Of a stretch of DNA of 64,000 bases, positions 1 through 11,693 are shown in pieces. The notes beneath the pieces are model-generated. The model was given only the letters and a program-made list of their open reading frames with translations, did not search any database and was not told the DNA's origin. Position numbers and translations under genes: made by a program. Each line of letters opens with the position of its first letter. The stretch's first letter is position 1. Source of the stretch: Sinomicrobium pectinilyticum (GTDB lineage Bacteria > Bacteroidota > Bacteroidia > Flavobacteriales > Flavobacteriaceae); NCBI RefSeq assembly GCF_003725735.1, contig NZ_RJTM01000109.1:32717-96716 (forward strand), given 5' to 3'.

Positions 1-327
1 GCCATCCCTTATTCCATAGATAAGTTACAGGACCGGGGCAAGTTTTTCGTTGATCCGAACGAGGATATTTACGAAGGGCAGGTTATCGGCGAAAATTCCA
101 GAGGGGACGATATGACGGTCAATGTGACCAAGACAAAAAAGCTCTCTAATGTCCGTTCTTCCGGAGCGGATGACAAGGCCAGGATTGTTCCTGCCATAAA
201 ATTCTCGCTGGAAGAAGCACTGGAATACATTCAGAAAGACGAGTATGTGGAAGTAACGCCGAAAAGTCTCCGGTTACGAAAAATATACCTCACTGAGAAC
301 GACAGAAAACGTTATAAAATAGCATAA
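1..327 (+). CDS. typA: TypA/BipA ribosome-associated GTPase, C-terminal fragment
   Basis: Only the last 108 codons lie in the window; the gene begins upstream. The reading frame is open from base 1. The fragment reads GENSRGDDMTVNVTKTKKL, NVRSSGADDKA and then FSLEEALEYIQKDEYVEVTP, which is the characteristic C-terminal domain of TypA/BipA, a translational GTPase that binds the 70S ribosome and helps 50S assembly and stress or cold growth. The GTPase domain itself is outside the window. The gene ends in a strong hairpin terminator 28 bases after the stop, so it is transcriptionally separated from the genes that follow. Family assignment is firm; its regulation cannot be judged from this fragment. 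Confidence 0.95.
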   Translation, partial: AIPYSIDKLQDRGKFFVDPNEDIYEGQVIGENSRGDDMTVNVTKTKKLSNVRSSGADDKARIVPAIKFSLEEALEYIQKDEYVEVTPKSLRLRKIYLTENDRKRYKIA

Positions 328-354
328 CGGGATAACAATATACCTATTGATAAA

Positions 355-390
355 AACGGGAAGCGACATGGCCGCTTCCCGTTTTTTATT
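355..390 (+). terminator. Intrinsic terminator of typA
   Basis: Perfect 11-bp stem AACGGGAAGCG / CGCTTCCCGTT around a 7-base loop, followed by a T-run on the plus strand. It has A-rich sequence on the other side, so it may also stop minus-strand transcripts of the convergent epimerase gene. Confidence 0.9.
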
Positions 391-441
391 GCAGGTTGTA
401 TAGTTGTGGCGTTTTTTAGTTGGTAGTTATCTCTCCAGGTA

Positions 442-1365
442 TTACTCCTGCCCGGATTTCCCTAACAAATCTTCTAATGCGGGTTTTATACTGGAATACT
501 TAAATAAAAATCCCATATCCGTTATTTTTCGTGAGCTTACCCGCTGGCTGCTAAAGAGCAGATAGGACATTTCCCCCAACAGGAACCGCATCGCAAACCT
601 GGGGATATTGGGTAAGAAAAGTGGTTTATGAAGTACTTGCGCGATTTCTTTGGTCAGTTTTTCATTAGTCACCGGATTGGGTGCAACACCATTAAAAATA
701 CCCGGCATACCTTTTTCCGCTATAAAGAGGAATATCTCTGCCAGGTCCTCGATATGTATCCATGACTGCCATTGCTGACCGTCGCCAAGAGGGGCACCGA
801 CAAAATATTTTACCGGCCTGGCCATTTGCGGCAACGCCCCGCCTTTCGCGGAGAGCACCAGCCCTATACGTATTTTGGCCACCTTTATTCCCAAACGCTC
901 TACAGAATCGGCAGCGGCCTCCCATTCCGTGATTACTTTTCCGGGAAAAGAATCATCTGCTTCCGGTTCATCTTCATCATAATAATGAACTTCAGAATCC
1001 GGGTAATAACCGATCGCCGAAGCCGAAAGCAGCATTTTCACCTGGTGTCCGTCTTCACATGCCAGTGTCCGGTGCAGTAATTGCAGGGATAATCTCCGGC
1101 TTTCCAGGATACGTTTTTTTCTTACCGGGGTCCATCGTTGTGCTATGGTTTCGCCCGCCAGGTTAATAATAATATCCACACCATCCAGGCATTCCCTGTC
1201 TATTTCTCCCTTATCCGGATTCCAGTAATAACCCCGGTAGGTATCCGTCTTTTTTATTTTCGAACGGTTCGTGGTGAGATAATATACCTCAATCCCTCTC
1301 CGTTCACATAAACGAACGATCTCACTGCCTATCAGGCCCGTCGCCCCGGTAATTAAAACTCGCAT
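442..1365 (-). CDS. TIGR01777-family NAD(P)-binding epimerase (SDR39U1/YfcH type)
   Basis: A 307-residue extended short-chain dehydrogenase. The start chosen is the ATG at 1365, because the protein then begins directly with the Rossmann strand MRVLITGATGLIGSEIV; a start 51 bases further upstream would add an unlikely basic leader. The GATGLIG dinucleotide-binding motif is at residues 7-13, and the C-terminus (SSQRVSSRKITDMGF, then ALEDLL) is the DUF1731 tail typical of this family. The family is common across bacteria and eukaryotes; its substrate is unknown, although members are often called cell-division-inhibitor-like or nucleoside-diphosphate-sugar epimerases without proof. It stands alone on the minus strand, convergent with typA. 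Confidence 0.88.
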   Translation of the reverse strand: MRVLITGATGLIGSEIVRLCERRGIEVYYLTTNRSKIKKTDTYRGYYWNPDKGEIDRECLDGVDIIINLAGETIAQRWTPVRKKRILESRRLSLQLLHRTLACEDGHQVKMLLSASAIGYYPDSEVHYYDEDEPEADDSFPGKVITEWEAAADSVERLGIKVAKIRIGLVLSAKGGALPQMARPVKYFVGAPLGDGQQWQSWIHIEDLAEIFLFIAEKGMPGIFNGVAPNPVTNEKLTKEIAQVLHKPLFLPNIPRFAMRFLLGEMSYLLFSSQRVSSRKITDMGFLFKYSSIKPALEDLLGKSGQE

Positions 1366-1506
1366 TTTCTCCTTTCTTGATCTTCTTAAAGATACGGCAT
1401 ATTGCAGAAGCGACATAACAATTTAGAAAAGGTTTAACGTATTGTGATCTTTGATTTACGGACAGGGCAAACGCATTAGAAAAATTATAATTGCAGCGTT
1501 TAAGGG

Positions 1507-1534
1507 TTTCAAGTTTCAGGTTTCAGGTTCCTGA
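1507..1534. repeat. Short heptanucleotide repeat tract (TTTCARG type)
   Basis: Three head-to-tail 7-mers, TTTCAAG, TTTCAGG, TTTCAGG, then a degenerate TTCCTGA, lying in the gap between the epimerase and the Dph6-like gene. It matches the 7-bp period of longer tracts at 12756 and 21386. Confidence 0.6.
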
Positions 1535-1549
1535 GCTGGAGAACACAAC

Positions 1550-5414
<3,865 letters not shown>

Positions 5415-5419
5415 GAAAA

Positions 5420-5460
5420 AAGCGCCTTTCCTCGCCAGAAGAAGGGCGCTTCTTATTTTA
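5420..5460 (+). terminator. Terminator between lacZ and aroQ, probably bidirectional
   Basis: Stem AAGCGCCTTTC / GAAGGGCGCTT with one G-T pair; T-rich on the right and A-rich on the left. It sits six bases after the lacZ stop and 24 bases before the aroQ stop of the convergent strand. Confidence 0.85.
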
Positions 5461-5483
5461 TATCATTCGTAACTACCTCTTCG

Positions 5484-5900
5484 TTACAAGACAAAACTGC
5501 GTATAGCAAGAATATAACTCTCCAGTCCGAAACCGAGTATCACCCCTTTAGCATTCGGGGAAATATAGGACTGGTGCCGGAAGGATTCCCGGCCGAAGGT
5601 GTTGGATATATGTACTTCCACGACAGGGACGGATATCCCCTTTATGGCATCTCCTATACCAATGGAAGTATGGGTATAGGCTCCTGCATTGAGAATAATA
5701 CCGTCATAACTAAACCCTGTTTCATGGAGTTTATCAATGATCTCCCCTTCTATATTGGACTGATAATAATCCAGTTGAATATCCGGAAATTCGCCGCGAA
5801 GTTTTCCCAGAAAATCTTCAAAGGTTTCGGAGCCGTATATTTCGGGTTCCCGCTTTCCGAGAAGGTTAAGGTTAGGCCCGTTGATGATAATGAGTTTCAT
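5484..5900 (-). CDS. aroQ: 3-dehydroquinate dehydratase, type II
   Basis: A 138-residue type II dehydroquinase that converts 3-dehydroquinate to 3-dehydroshikimate, the third step of the shikimate pathway. The start at 5900 places the family N-terminus MKLIIINGPNLNLLGKREPEIYG first; the open frame extends 14 codons upstream without conservation. Catalytic features visible are the N-terminal lid region with Tyr in IYGSETF, NAGAYTHTSIGIGDA (substrate phosphate and Asn/His contacts) and VEVHISNTFGRESFRHQSYIS. Length is normal. It is a single-gene unit, away from the aromatic operon at 23-27 kb and from aroA at 15 kb, so the pathway is dispersed in this genome. Confidence 0.95.
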   Translation of the reverse strand: MKLIIINGPNLNLLGKREPEIYGSETFEDFLGKLRGEFPDIQLDYYQSNIEGEIIDKLHETGFSYDGIILNAGAYTHTSIGIGDAIKGISVPVVEVHISNTFGRESFRHQSYISPNAKGVILGFGLESYILAIRSFVL

Positions 5901-5982
5901 GTCTTTTATTTCTTTGGATGAGAACCCCGTAAAAATATCCATTTTCGGGAGTATAAAAAAATACGGACCATTAAAACAACAA

Positions 5983-6011
5983 CCCCGGAGCTTTTTGTAA
6001 AACTTCCGGGG
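5983..6011 (-). terminator. Terminator of the proC-proB-proA operon
   Basis: Read on the minus strand, a 7-bp stem CCCCGGA / TCCGGGG, with a T-rich run (TTGTTGTTTT) after it, lies 25 bases past the proA stop. Confidence 0.75.
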
Positions 6012-6035
6012 CTGTCACCAACTATAAAACATCAC

Positions 6036-7238
6036 CTATATACGGACCTGGCCATCGCCGTATACGTAATATTTATTTGTAACCAATTGTTCTAATCCCA
6101 ATGGTCCCCTGTGATGTAGTTTGTCCGTACTTATCGCCAGTTCGGCTCCTACGCCCATCTGTCCGCCGTCGGTAAAACGGGTAGAGGCATTCTGGTATAC
6201 CGCCGCACTATCTACCTGTTCCATAAAGGCAAGGGCAACGTCGTCATCTTCCGTAAGCACACAAGCGGAATGTCCGCCGGAATACTTGTTGATCCTGTCT
6301 ATGGCTTCTTCTACATTATCCACGGCTCCTATTACCGCTTTAAGGGCCAGGAACTCTTCATACCAGACGGACTCTTCTTCTACGGGCGAAGCATCCGGAA
6401 GGATCTTCTTTATATCGGTATCCGCAAGAAGTTCTACCGAATTCCGGTGCAATTCGCCGGCCAGTTCTTTTACCTTATCCTCATACCCGGGAATATTTTT
6501 ATCTATCAGTATCTTGTCCAATGCATTACAGGCCGATATTTTATGGGTCTTGGCATTGACAATAACACGCAGGGTTTTATCCCAGTCCGCATCTTTGTTT
6601 ATATATAGGAAATTATTTCCCCGTCCGCTTACCAGTACGGCACATTGCGCATGGTCTTTGACGAACTTAATAAGCCTTTCTCCCCCGCGGGGTACGATCA
6701 GGTCCAGCTTTTCGGGCGGATTTTTGAGGAAGTCCTGGGTTTCCTGGCGGTTCATGTTCAGCAACTGAATCCACGCTGCGGGCTGCAGCCCGTTTTCCTT
6801 CAATGCGCGGTGCCAGCATTCCTCCAGCTTTTTATTACTGTTCCAGGCTTCCTTTCCACCTTTGAGTAAAATCTTATTATTGGCTTTAAAAGCCAGAACG
6901 GCTGCTTCTATGGTCACATCGGGACGGGATTCATAAATAATCATTATGGTACCGAACGGCGCTGTTTTGTTCAGTATTTTCAAGCCGTTGTCCAGTTCCC
7001 GCGAGGATTTCAGCTTTCCTACGGGGTCGTCCTGTTCCCTGACCTCTTTTACCGCCTGGATCATACCGTCTATTTTGGCCTTGTTGACCACCAGCCTGTC
7101 ATACATGGCACGGTCCGAACTGTCAAAGGAATCCAGGTCCTTTTTATTCGCCGCTATTATGGCTTCACGTTCTTCATCCAGGATCCGCTCCATGGATTTC
7201 AGTACGTTGTTTTTTATGTCTTTTGCTAATAGTTTCAT
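6036..7238 (-). CDS. proA: Glutamate-5-semialdehyde dehydrogenase (gamma-glutamyl phosphate reductase)
   Basis: A 400-residue aldehyde-dehydrogenase-fold enzyme that reduces gamma-glutamyl phosphate to glutamate semialdehyde with NADPH, second step of proline synthesis. The N-terminus (LAKDIKNNVLKSMERIL), KTAPFGTIMIIYESRPDVT, the phosphate/NADP loop LLKGGKEAWNSN, and the catalytic Cys at residue 237 in NAKTHKISACNALDKIL are all present. E. coli ProA has a slightly different loop before the Cys (QRPGVCNA), but the Cys itself aligns. It is the last gene of the proline operon, separated from proB by 103 bases that hold a heptad-patterned inverted repeat, so expression of proA relative to proB could be tuned there. 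Confidence 0.95.
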   Translation of the reverse strand: MKLLAKDIKNNVLKSMERILDEEREAIIAANKKDLDSFDSSDRAMYDRLVVNKAKIDGMIQAVKEVREQDDPVGKLKSSRELDNGLKILNKTAPFGTIMIIYESRPDVTIEAAVLAFKANNKILLKGGKEAWNSNKKLEECWHRALKENGLQPAAWIQLLNMNRQETQDFLKNPPEKLDLIVPRGGERLIKFVKDHAQCAVLVSGRGNNFLYINKDADWDKTLRVIVNAKTHKISACNALDKILIDKNIPGYEDKVKELAGELHRNSVELLADTDIKKILPDASPVEEESVWYEEFLALKAVIGAVDNVEEAIDRINKYSGGHSACVLTEDDDVALAFMEQVDSAAVYQNASTRFTDGGQMGVGAELAISTDKLHHRGPLGLEQLVTNKYYVYGDGQVRI

Positions 7239-7255
7239 TGTGTTTGTTTTTTGGG

Positions 7256-7335
7256 GTCCGAAGCTCGGAGTACGAAGTCAGAAGCGGAGTTAATGCATAC
7301 ATAATACTTCCGACTTCGGGCTCCGGACTTCCGAC
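7256..7335. repeat. Imperfect inverted repeat with 7-bp internal period, between proB and proA
   Basis: Left arm 7256-7284 and right arm 7307-7335 pair over 29 positions with six mismatches. Each arm is itself four degenerate 7-mers (left TCCGAAG, CTCGGAG, TACGAAG, TCAGAAG; right CTTCCGA, CTTCGGG, CTCCGGA, CTTCCGA). Transcribed, it would form a long hairpin inside the operon mRNA. It is not followed by a T-run, so it is unlikely to be a plain terminator. Confidence 0.75.
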
Positions 7336-7341
7336 TGTTCT

Positions 7342-8112
7342 TTATTCCACGATGCGGGTCCCTACGTCTTTTCCTTCTACTATATCCATTATCACGCGGT
7401 TTCTTTTACCATTGGCAATATAGGTAGGAATATTTTTGGCCGCCGTATTCTTGGCGATCTTCAGTTTAGACGCCATACCGCCACGACCGGAGGTTTCCCC
7501 CTTGTCCGTTTCCTCGATATACTGCTCCACTCGCTGACCTACCCTGACTTCGGGGATCAGTTCGGAATCATCCTTATCGGGGTGACCGGTATAAAAACCG
7601 TCTATATCCGTAAGAATGATAAGCATATCCGCATGGATAAGTTCGGCGATGAGACTCGCCAGTTCATCGTTATCTGAGAACATGGAATGTGTTACGGAAA
7701 CGGCATCGTCCTCATTGGCAATCGGTATAACACCTTCTGACATCAGTCCTTCGTAACAATTGATCATGTTCTTTCGGTGCTCTCCGGGATTAAAATCCCT
7801 CTTGGTGGCCAGCACCTGTGCACAACGCATACCGTAATCGTGGAAGAGGCTATAGTAATAGCGCATCATCCTCGGTTGCCCAATAGCGGAATATACCTGT
7901 CTCCGAATAGATTTGTTCTTAATTTCACTGTCTCCCAGTATCTCCCGTCCTGCATTGGCCGAACCGGAACTGACCAGTACGGTCATAATATCCTGTTCGT
8001 ACAGTTCGGCAACCTGATCTACCAGTTTCTTTAAAATAGGCTGTACAATGCGATTGTCTTTGTTAATCATTACATTGGTACCTACCTTGACTACTATCCT
8101 TTTCTTATACAT
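7342..8112 (-). CDS. proB: Glutamate 5-kinase without PUA domain
   Basis: A 256-residue amino-acid-kinase-family enzyme that phosphorylates L-glutamate for proline synthesis. N-terminal KRIVVKVGTNVM is the ATP-binding start; VSSGSANAGREIL, the Asp-rich NEDDAVSVTHSMFSDNDELASLIAELIHADMLIILTDIDGFYTG and the GRGGMASKLKIAKNTA nucleotide loop follow. E. coli ProB is about 367 residues with a C-terminal PUA domain; that domain is missing here, as in other short ProB proteins. Its start overlaps the 3' end of proC by 8 bases, so the two are translationally linked. Proline feedback is normally set by this enzyme; whether it is retained cannot be judged. Confidence 0.93.
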   Translation of the reverse strand: MYKKRIVVKVGTNVMINKDNRIVQPILKKLVDQVAELYEQDIMTVLVSSGSANAGREILGDSEIKNKSIRRQVYSAIGQPRMMRYYYSLFHDYGMRCAQVLATKRDFNPGEHRKNMINCYEGLMSEGVIPIANEDDAVSVTHSMFSDNDELASLIAELIHADMLIILTDIDGFYTGHPDKDDSELIPEVRVGQRVEQYIEETDKGETSGRGGMASKLKIAKNTAAKNIPTYIANGKRNRVIMDIVEGKDVGTRIVE

Positions 8113-8926
8113 ATTCCTTATTGTTTTCTTTACCCAGCTGCACTGCTCTCTCGAAAGCAGCGTGTGCCGCGTCCTTAATAAGCTCTTTTACATTGTTTTC
8201 TTCCATAGAATCCAGGGCTGCACGGGTAGTCCCTCCCTTGGAAGCCACTCTGTCCATCCACGCCGTGGGGTCGAGGTCGGAGCTGTTAAACAGTTCCACA
8301 GCTCCCTGGAAAGTCTGTGCCACCATAAGACGGGCATCTTTCTGGGAAAATCCCATTTTTACGGCAGCCTCCATCATAGACTGCATGAAATAGAATATGT
8401 AAGCGGGACCCGATCCGGAAATCCCTGTAGATTTGTCTATTTCCATTTCGTTGGCCAGAAGTATAGACCTCCCCGTAGTGTCAATAAGACGTTCTACCGT
8501 GAGCAACTCCAGCCTGGAGACCTGTTTTGATGCGGTAAAAGAAGTAAATCCGTGCCCCACTTTCGCTGCAAGGTTAGGCATGGCACGTACCACTTTTTTA
8601 ATACCCATGGCCTCCTGCATGGTTTTAATGGTAACACCGGCCATAATGGAGATAAAGATCTGCCCCGGCTTTTTGTGCTCCCTGATCGCTTCAAAAAGTG
8701 CATCGCTGTTATAGGGTTTTACGGCGATGAACACAATGTCTGCCTGTGGCAGACAATCCTCAATTTTCTCATAAACGTCAAACTCGTCGTTTTTCCGCAG
8801 TGCATCGGTTTTCTCCCGTGCACTGTCTAAAATCAATAGGTCCTTTTTCTTTAATAAGTCTGATTGGGCCATCCCCTGGGCATACGTTAGCCCCATGTTT
8901 CCGGCGCCAATTACTAGAACTTTCAT
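8105..8926 (-). CDS. proC: Pyrroline-5-carboxylate reductase
   Basis: A 273-residue NAD(P)H-dependent reductase for the last step of proline synthesis. The Rossmann motif GAGNMG is at residues 7-12 (MKVLVIGAGNMGLTYAQGMA); the conserved C-terminal region reads STGISGSGPAYIFYFMQSMMEAAVKMGF and SKGGTTRAALDSMEENNVKELIKDAAHAAFERA. It is the first gene of the order proC-proB-proA on the minus strand, so all three steps from glutamate to proline are encoded together. The 396 bases upstream contain its promoter, but I could not identify a convincing one, and there is no proline-rich leader peptide. Confidence 0.95.
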   Translation of the reverse strand: MKVLVIGAGNMGLTYAQGMAQSDLLKKKDLLILDSAREKTDALRKNDEFDVYEKIEDCLPQADIVFIAVKPYNSDALFEAIREHKKPGQIFISIMAGVTIKTMQEAMGIKKVVRAMPNLAAKVGHGFTSFTASKQVSRLELLTVERLIDTTGRSILLANEMEIDKSTGISGSGPAYIFYFMQSMMEAAVKMGFSQKDARLMVAQTFQGAVELFNSSDLDPTAWMDRVASKGGTTRAALDSMEENNVKELIKDAAHAAFERAVQLGKENNKEYV

Positions 8927-9322
8927 TTGATAAAGTTTTATAGTTATTATTTATATTTGCTTTTATACCCGCAAGGAACGTGCTGAATTTTGCCAAAAAA
9001 AAGAAAACCACTCTAAAACGGGAAAATCAAAAACACATAAGTTACTAAAAACAAGACAATTATTTGTGTTTGTTTATTTTTTTAACATTTTTAAAGAATT
9101 TTCTGTAGACTTAAATGCAGGTGGAAAAAGACCGCCATATATGCATAAACCTGAAAAAAAGGCAGGTTTTAACCTGTTTTTTAACATTTAGTTAACAAAC
9201 AGTAAAGGTGTCAGGTTTATGACAATTGAGGATTTGCAGACTGCTTAAGAGTGGCCGCCGGGAAATAAAAAACGGGAATCCTTTCAGATCCCCGTTATTA
9301 CTTTTTGTAAAAAGGTTGTTAT
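8927..9322. other. Intergenic region upstream of proC
   Basis: 396 bases without a gene. AT-rich, with a short hairpin at 9163-9176 (CAGGT / ACCTG, flanked by A- and T-runs on both sides, so able to terminate either strand weakly) and the beta-barrel terminator at 9271-9296. I find no credible small ORF. The proC promoter must lie in the right-hand part, but no good TAnnTTTG match on the minus strand is visible. Confidence 0.5.
9271..9296 (-). terminator. Terminator of the first beta-barrel gene
   Basis: On the minus strand, stem AACGGGGATC / GATTCCCGTT with one mismatch, followed by TTTTTATTT, 26 bases after the stop of the upstream gene. Confidence 0.8.
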
Positions 9323-9886
9323 CTAAAACCTGTAACCAAAACCTACCTGGAAGTTTCTTGTTTTTATATCTACACCCGAGAAAACTACATCTCCAAGATA
9401 AAAATCATCAATCTCTGATATATCAGTTAACCCCAGATTATATCTGGCGTCAAAAAAGAAACCGCTTGGCAGTTCATATCCTGCCCCGAAACTCAAACTG
9501 AAATTTGTTGTCTTAAGACCTTCCGTTCCACCATCCGCATCTACTAATATTCCTAATTGTGGACCAGCCTGTATATTAAAGCCTTCCACCACATAGAATT
9601 TGGCCAGTACCGGAATGTTTATATAAGAAATATCTCCGTCCTTAATTCCTTCGCTGGAAAAAAGGGCTTCGGGCTGAATATGAAATTTTTCGGAAATCCC
9701 GAAATCCGCAAGTCCACCGATATAAAACCCAGTTCTCCCATCAGGCGAACTGCTTCCCCAATTATCAATATTTGTTTTAATATTCGAGAAGTTCAATCCG
9801 GCCTTTACCCCAAAGGTAACATCCTGTGCGGCAGCATTGAATACAAAACCAAGGGCTATTACGGCAATGAGTAATAATTTTTTCAT
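9323..9886 (-). CDS. Small outer-membrane beta-barrel protein (OMP_b-brl family), copy 1
   Basis: A 187-residue exported protein with signal peptide MKKLLLIAVIALGFVFNAAAQ, then alternating amphipathic strands (VTFGVKAGLNFSNI, GFYIGGLADFGISEKFHIQPEALFS, YINIPVLAKFYVVEGFNIQAGPQLG) and a terminal aromatic residue (FQVGFGYRF) expected for Bam-dependent outer-membrane insertion. This is the PF13568-type 8-stranded barrel frequent in Bacteroidota; no transport or enzymatic role is established. The next upstream gene is a clear paralogue with the same strand order, so the pair arose by tandem duplication. Each copy has its own terminator, which means they can be expressed separately. Confidence 0.85.
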   Translation of the reverse strand: MKKLLLIAVIALGFVFNAAAQDVTFGVKAGLNFSNIKTNIDNWGSSSPDGRTGFYIGGLADFGISEKFHIQPEALFSSEGIKDGDISYINIPVLAKFYVVEGFNIQAGPQLGILVDADGGTEGLKTTNFSLSFGAGYELPSGFFFDARYNLGLTDISEIDDFYLGDVVFSGVDIKTRNFQVGFGYRF

Positions 9887-9948
9887 ATTGATGAATTTTA
9901 AAATTAACGGGGCTAATATAAAGGATATTTTAATGTCGGGATATAAAA

Positions 9949-9976
9949 AAAGCGAAAGTCGTGTAACTTTCGCTTT
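9949..9976 (-). terminator. Terminator of the second beta-barrel gene
   Basis: Perfect 11-bp stem AAAGCGAAAGT / ACTTTCGCTTT with a 6-base loop; on the minus strand it ends in TTTTTTTAT. It isolates copy 2 from copy 1. Confidence 0.9.
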
Positions 9977-10006
9977 CCGTTTATGCTGCTTTTTTCGGTT
10001 TCTTCC

Positions 10007-10540
10007 CTAGAAGAAAAGATATCCTACCGACAATTGGAATACGGAGTTTTTTACATTTTCATCGGAAACATCGCTAAGTCCAAAATTATACCTTCCTTGT
10101 GCAAAAAAACTTCCTATCTTATATTCAACTCCAACGGCCCCGCTCATTTCAAAGCTTTTTACATCCGTTTCAAGGCCTTCGAAATCATCCTTTACATTGA
10201 TTCCGAACTGAGGTCCCGCTTGTACACTAAAGCCGTCCGTAAGATAATATTTTGCTAATACAGGGACATTCACATAATCCAGATTAAGATCGGCATCCGA
10301 CAATTTTGCTCCCTGAGCAGAATACAATACTTCCGGCTGAATTGAAAATTTATCGGTCAGCCCCAATTCTGCTAATAAACCGATATGGAAACCAGTCCGC
10401 CCATCAAAGCCATCGGCATCATCCCCGTTTAAATTGGCAAAGTTAACCCCGCCTTTAGCACCGAAATGAACGGATTGTGCATTACCGTAAAGCGATACGC
10501 CGATAACGGCCATAATTACTAAAACAATCTTTTTCATCAC
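10007..10540 (-). CDS. Small outer-membrane beta-barrel protein (OMP_b-brl family), copy 2
   Basis: A 177-residue paralogue of the protein at 9323-9886. Signal peptide MMKKIVLVIMAVIGVSLYGNAQ (the second Met is an equally good start), then VHFGAKGGVNFANL, GRTGFHIGLLAELGLTDKFSIQPEVLYSAQG, YVNVPVLAKYYLTDGFSVQAGPQFGINV and a terminal FQLSVGYLFF. The GRTGF and IQPE motifs are shared with copy 1 at the same spacing. Between the two, an acidic loop (GDDADGFD) differs most, as expected for an exposed loop. A weak -7-like TATCTTTA lies at 10565-10572, about 25 bases before the start. Function unknown. Confidence 0.85.
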   Translation of the reverse strand: MMKKIVLVIMAVIGVSLYGNAQSVHFGAKGGVNFANLNGDDADGFDGRTGFHIGLLAELGLTDKFSIQPEVLYSAQGAKLSDADLNLDYVNVPVLAKYYLTDGFSVQAGPQFGINVKDDFEGLETDVKSFEMSGAVGVEYKIGSFFAQGRYNFGLSDVSDENVKNSVFQLSVGYLFF

Positions 10541-10762
10541 TAATGGTTTTTGTGTTTTATAAAGTAAAGATACTTATATTTTGTTCCAAATCCACAAAAA
10601 GTGTATTATTTTTAGTACAGGTTTTTCCGAAAATGATAAAAAACTGACATACATCGGAATAGCAAAATTCCGGGAAGCGGATACGGGGATATGTACAGCT
10701 TTCCTATGGATGTTCTCTATATATTCTGTATATTTATCGATATTCAACATATTTATCTCACC

Positions 10763-11677
10763 ATGAATCACAATATCAATATTATAGAATTTCCATCGAA
10801 TTTGGGATTGAAAGAACCTGAACCGGGAGTGGAACCCGGGGTACGGAACTTACCGGACTGGCTTCGGGAAAACGGTTTTTACGATTTATTAAAACCTCAG
10901 CATATCTATACACTGGAACCTCCGCAGTATTCCATGAAAATGGACGAGGACGCGGGGGTGAGAAACAGCGAAGCTATTATCGGCTATGCCAAACAACAGG
11001 CGGAACTACTGGATAAGGTTTTTGACGAAGGCCCTTTTCCCGTTATCCTGGGCGGGGATTGCAGTATTATAATGGGGAGCGCCATGGCACTGAAGAAAAA
11101 AGGGAATTACGGTTTGTTTTACCTGGACGGGCATACGGACTTTATGCTGCCCGAACTGTCTCAGACCGGCGGGCTTGCCGGTATGGACCTTGCCGTGGTT
11201 ACCGGCCACGGGCACCCGAAACTGACGGATATAAACGGACTGAAGCCTTATTTTAAGGAAGAGAATGTCTGGTCCGTAGGAAACCGGGAATACGAGGTGG
11301 ACTATGTAGCCCCAATCCTGGAGTCCGACATACATTATTTTGACCTGGAGGATTTACAGGACAAGGGAACGGAACGGTGTACGAACGAATTCCTACAAAT
11401 GGTAGAGGACAACAATCTTGACGGTTTTTTTATTCATGTAGATGCGGATGTGCTGGACGATATTATTATGCCGGCCGTAGACAGCCGGGCCAAGGACGGC
11501 CTCACTTATGCGGAACTGAACCACATCCTGGAGAAACTACTGGCCAGCGAAAAAGCAGTCGGTATTGAAATTACTATCCTCGATCCGGACCTGGATCCTA
11601 CTGCAGAGTACACGAAAGAATTTATCGCTAACCTGGGGAAGTGTATCCTGGATGCCCGCAAATATCCGGATATGTAA
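10763..11677 (+). CDS. Arginase/agmatinase-fold ureohydrolase family protein
   Basis: A 304-residue protein of the arginase superfamily. The ATG at 10763 is chosen because translation upstream is hydrophobic and non-conserved. Metal-ligand motifs are recognisable but altered: GGDCS at residues 97-101 (the canonical motif is GGDHS), DGHTD at 122-126 (canonical DAHxD), and HVDADVLDD at 225-233 (canonical SxDxDxxDP). Thus one manganese ligand is a Cys instead of His. Such GGDCS proteins form a recognised subgroup whose substrate is not established, so I do not call it arginase or agmatinase. It is a lone plus-strand gene convergent with rlmN, whose stop is 17 bases away. Confidence 0.8.
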   Translation: MNHNINIIEFPSNLGLKEPEPGVEPGVRNLPDWLRENGFYDLLKPQHIYTLEPPQYSMKMDEDAGVRNSEAIIGYAKQQAELLDKVFDEGPFPVILGGDCSIIMGSAMALKKKGNYGLFYLDGHTDFMLPELSQTGGLAGMDLAVVTGHGHPKLTDINGLKPYFKEENVWSVGNREYEVDYVAPILESDIHYFDLEDLQDKGTERCTNEFLQMVEDNNLDGFFIHVDADVLDDIIMPAVDSRAKDGLTYAELNHILEKLLASEKAVGIEITILDPDLDPTAEYTKEFIANLGKCILDARKYPDM

Positions 11678-11693
11678 CCCGGGGGTATTCCGT

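Noticed and set aside
8927..9322. Leader peptide attenuator for the proline operon
   Set aside because: No proline-rich short ORF and no terminator/antiterminator pair directly upstream of proC.
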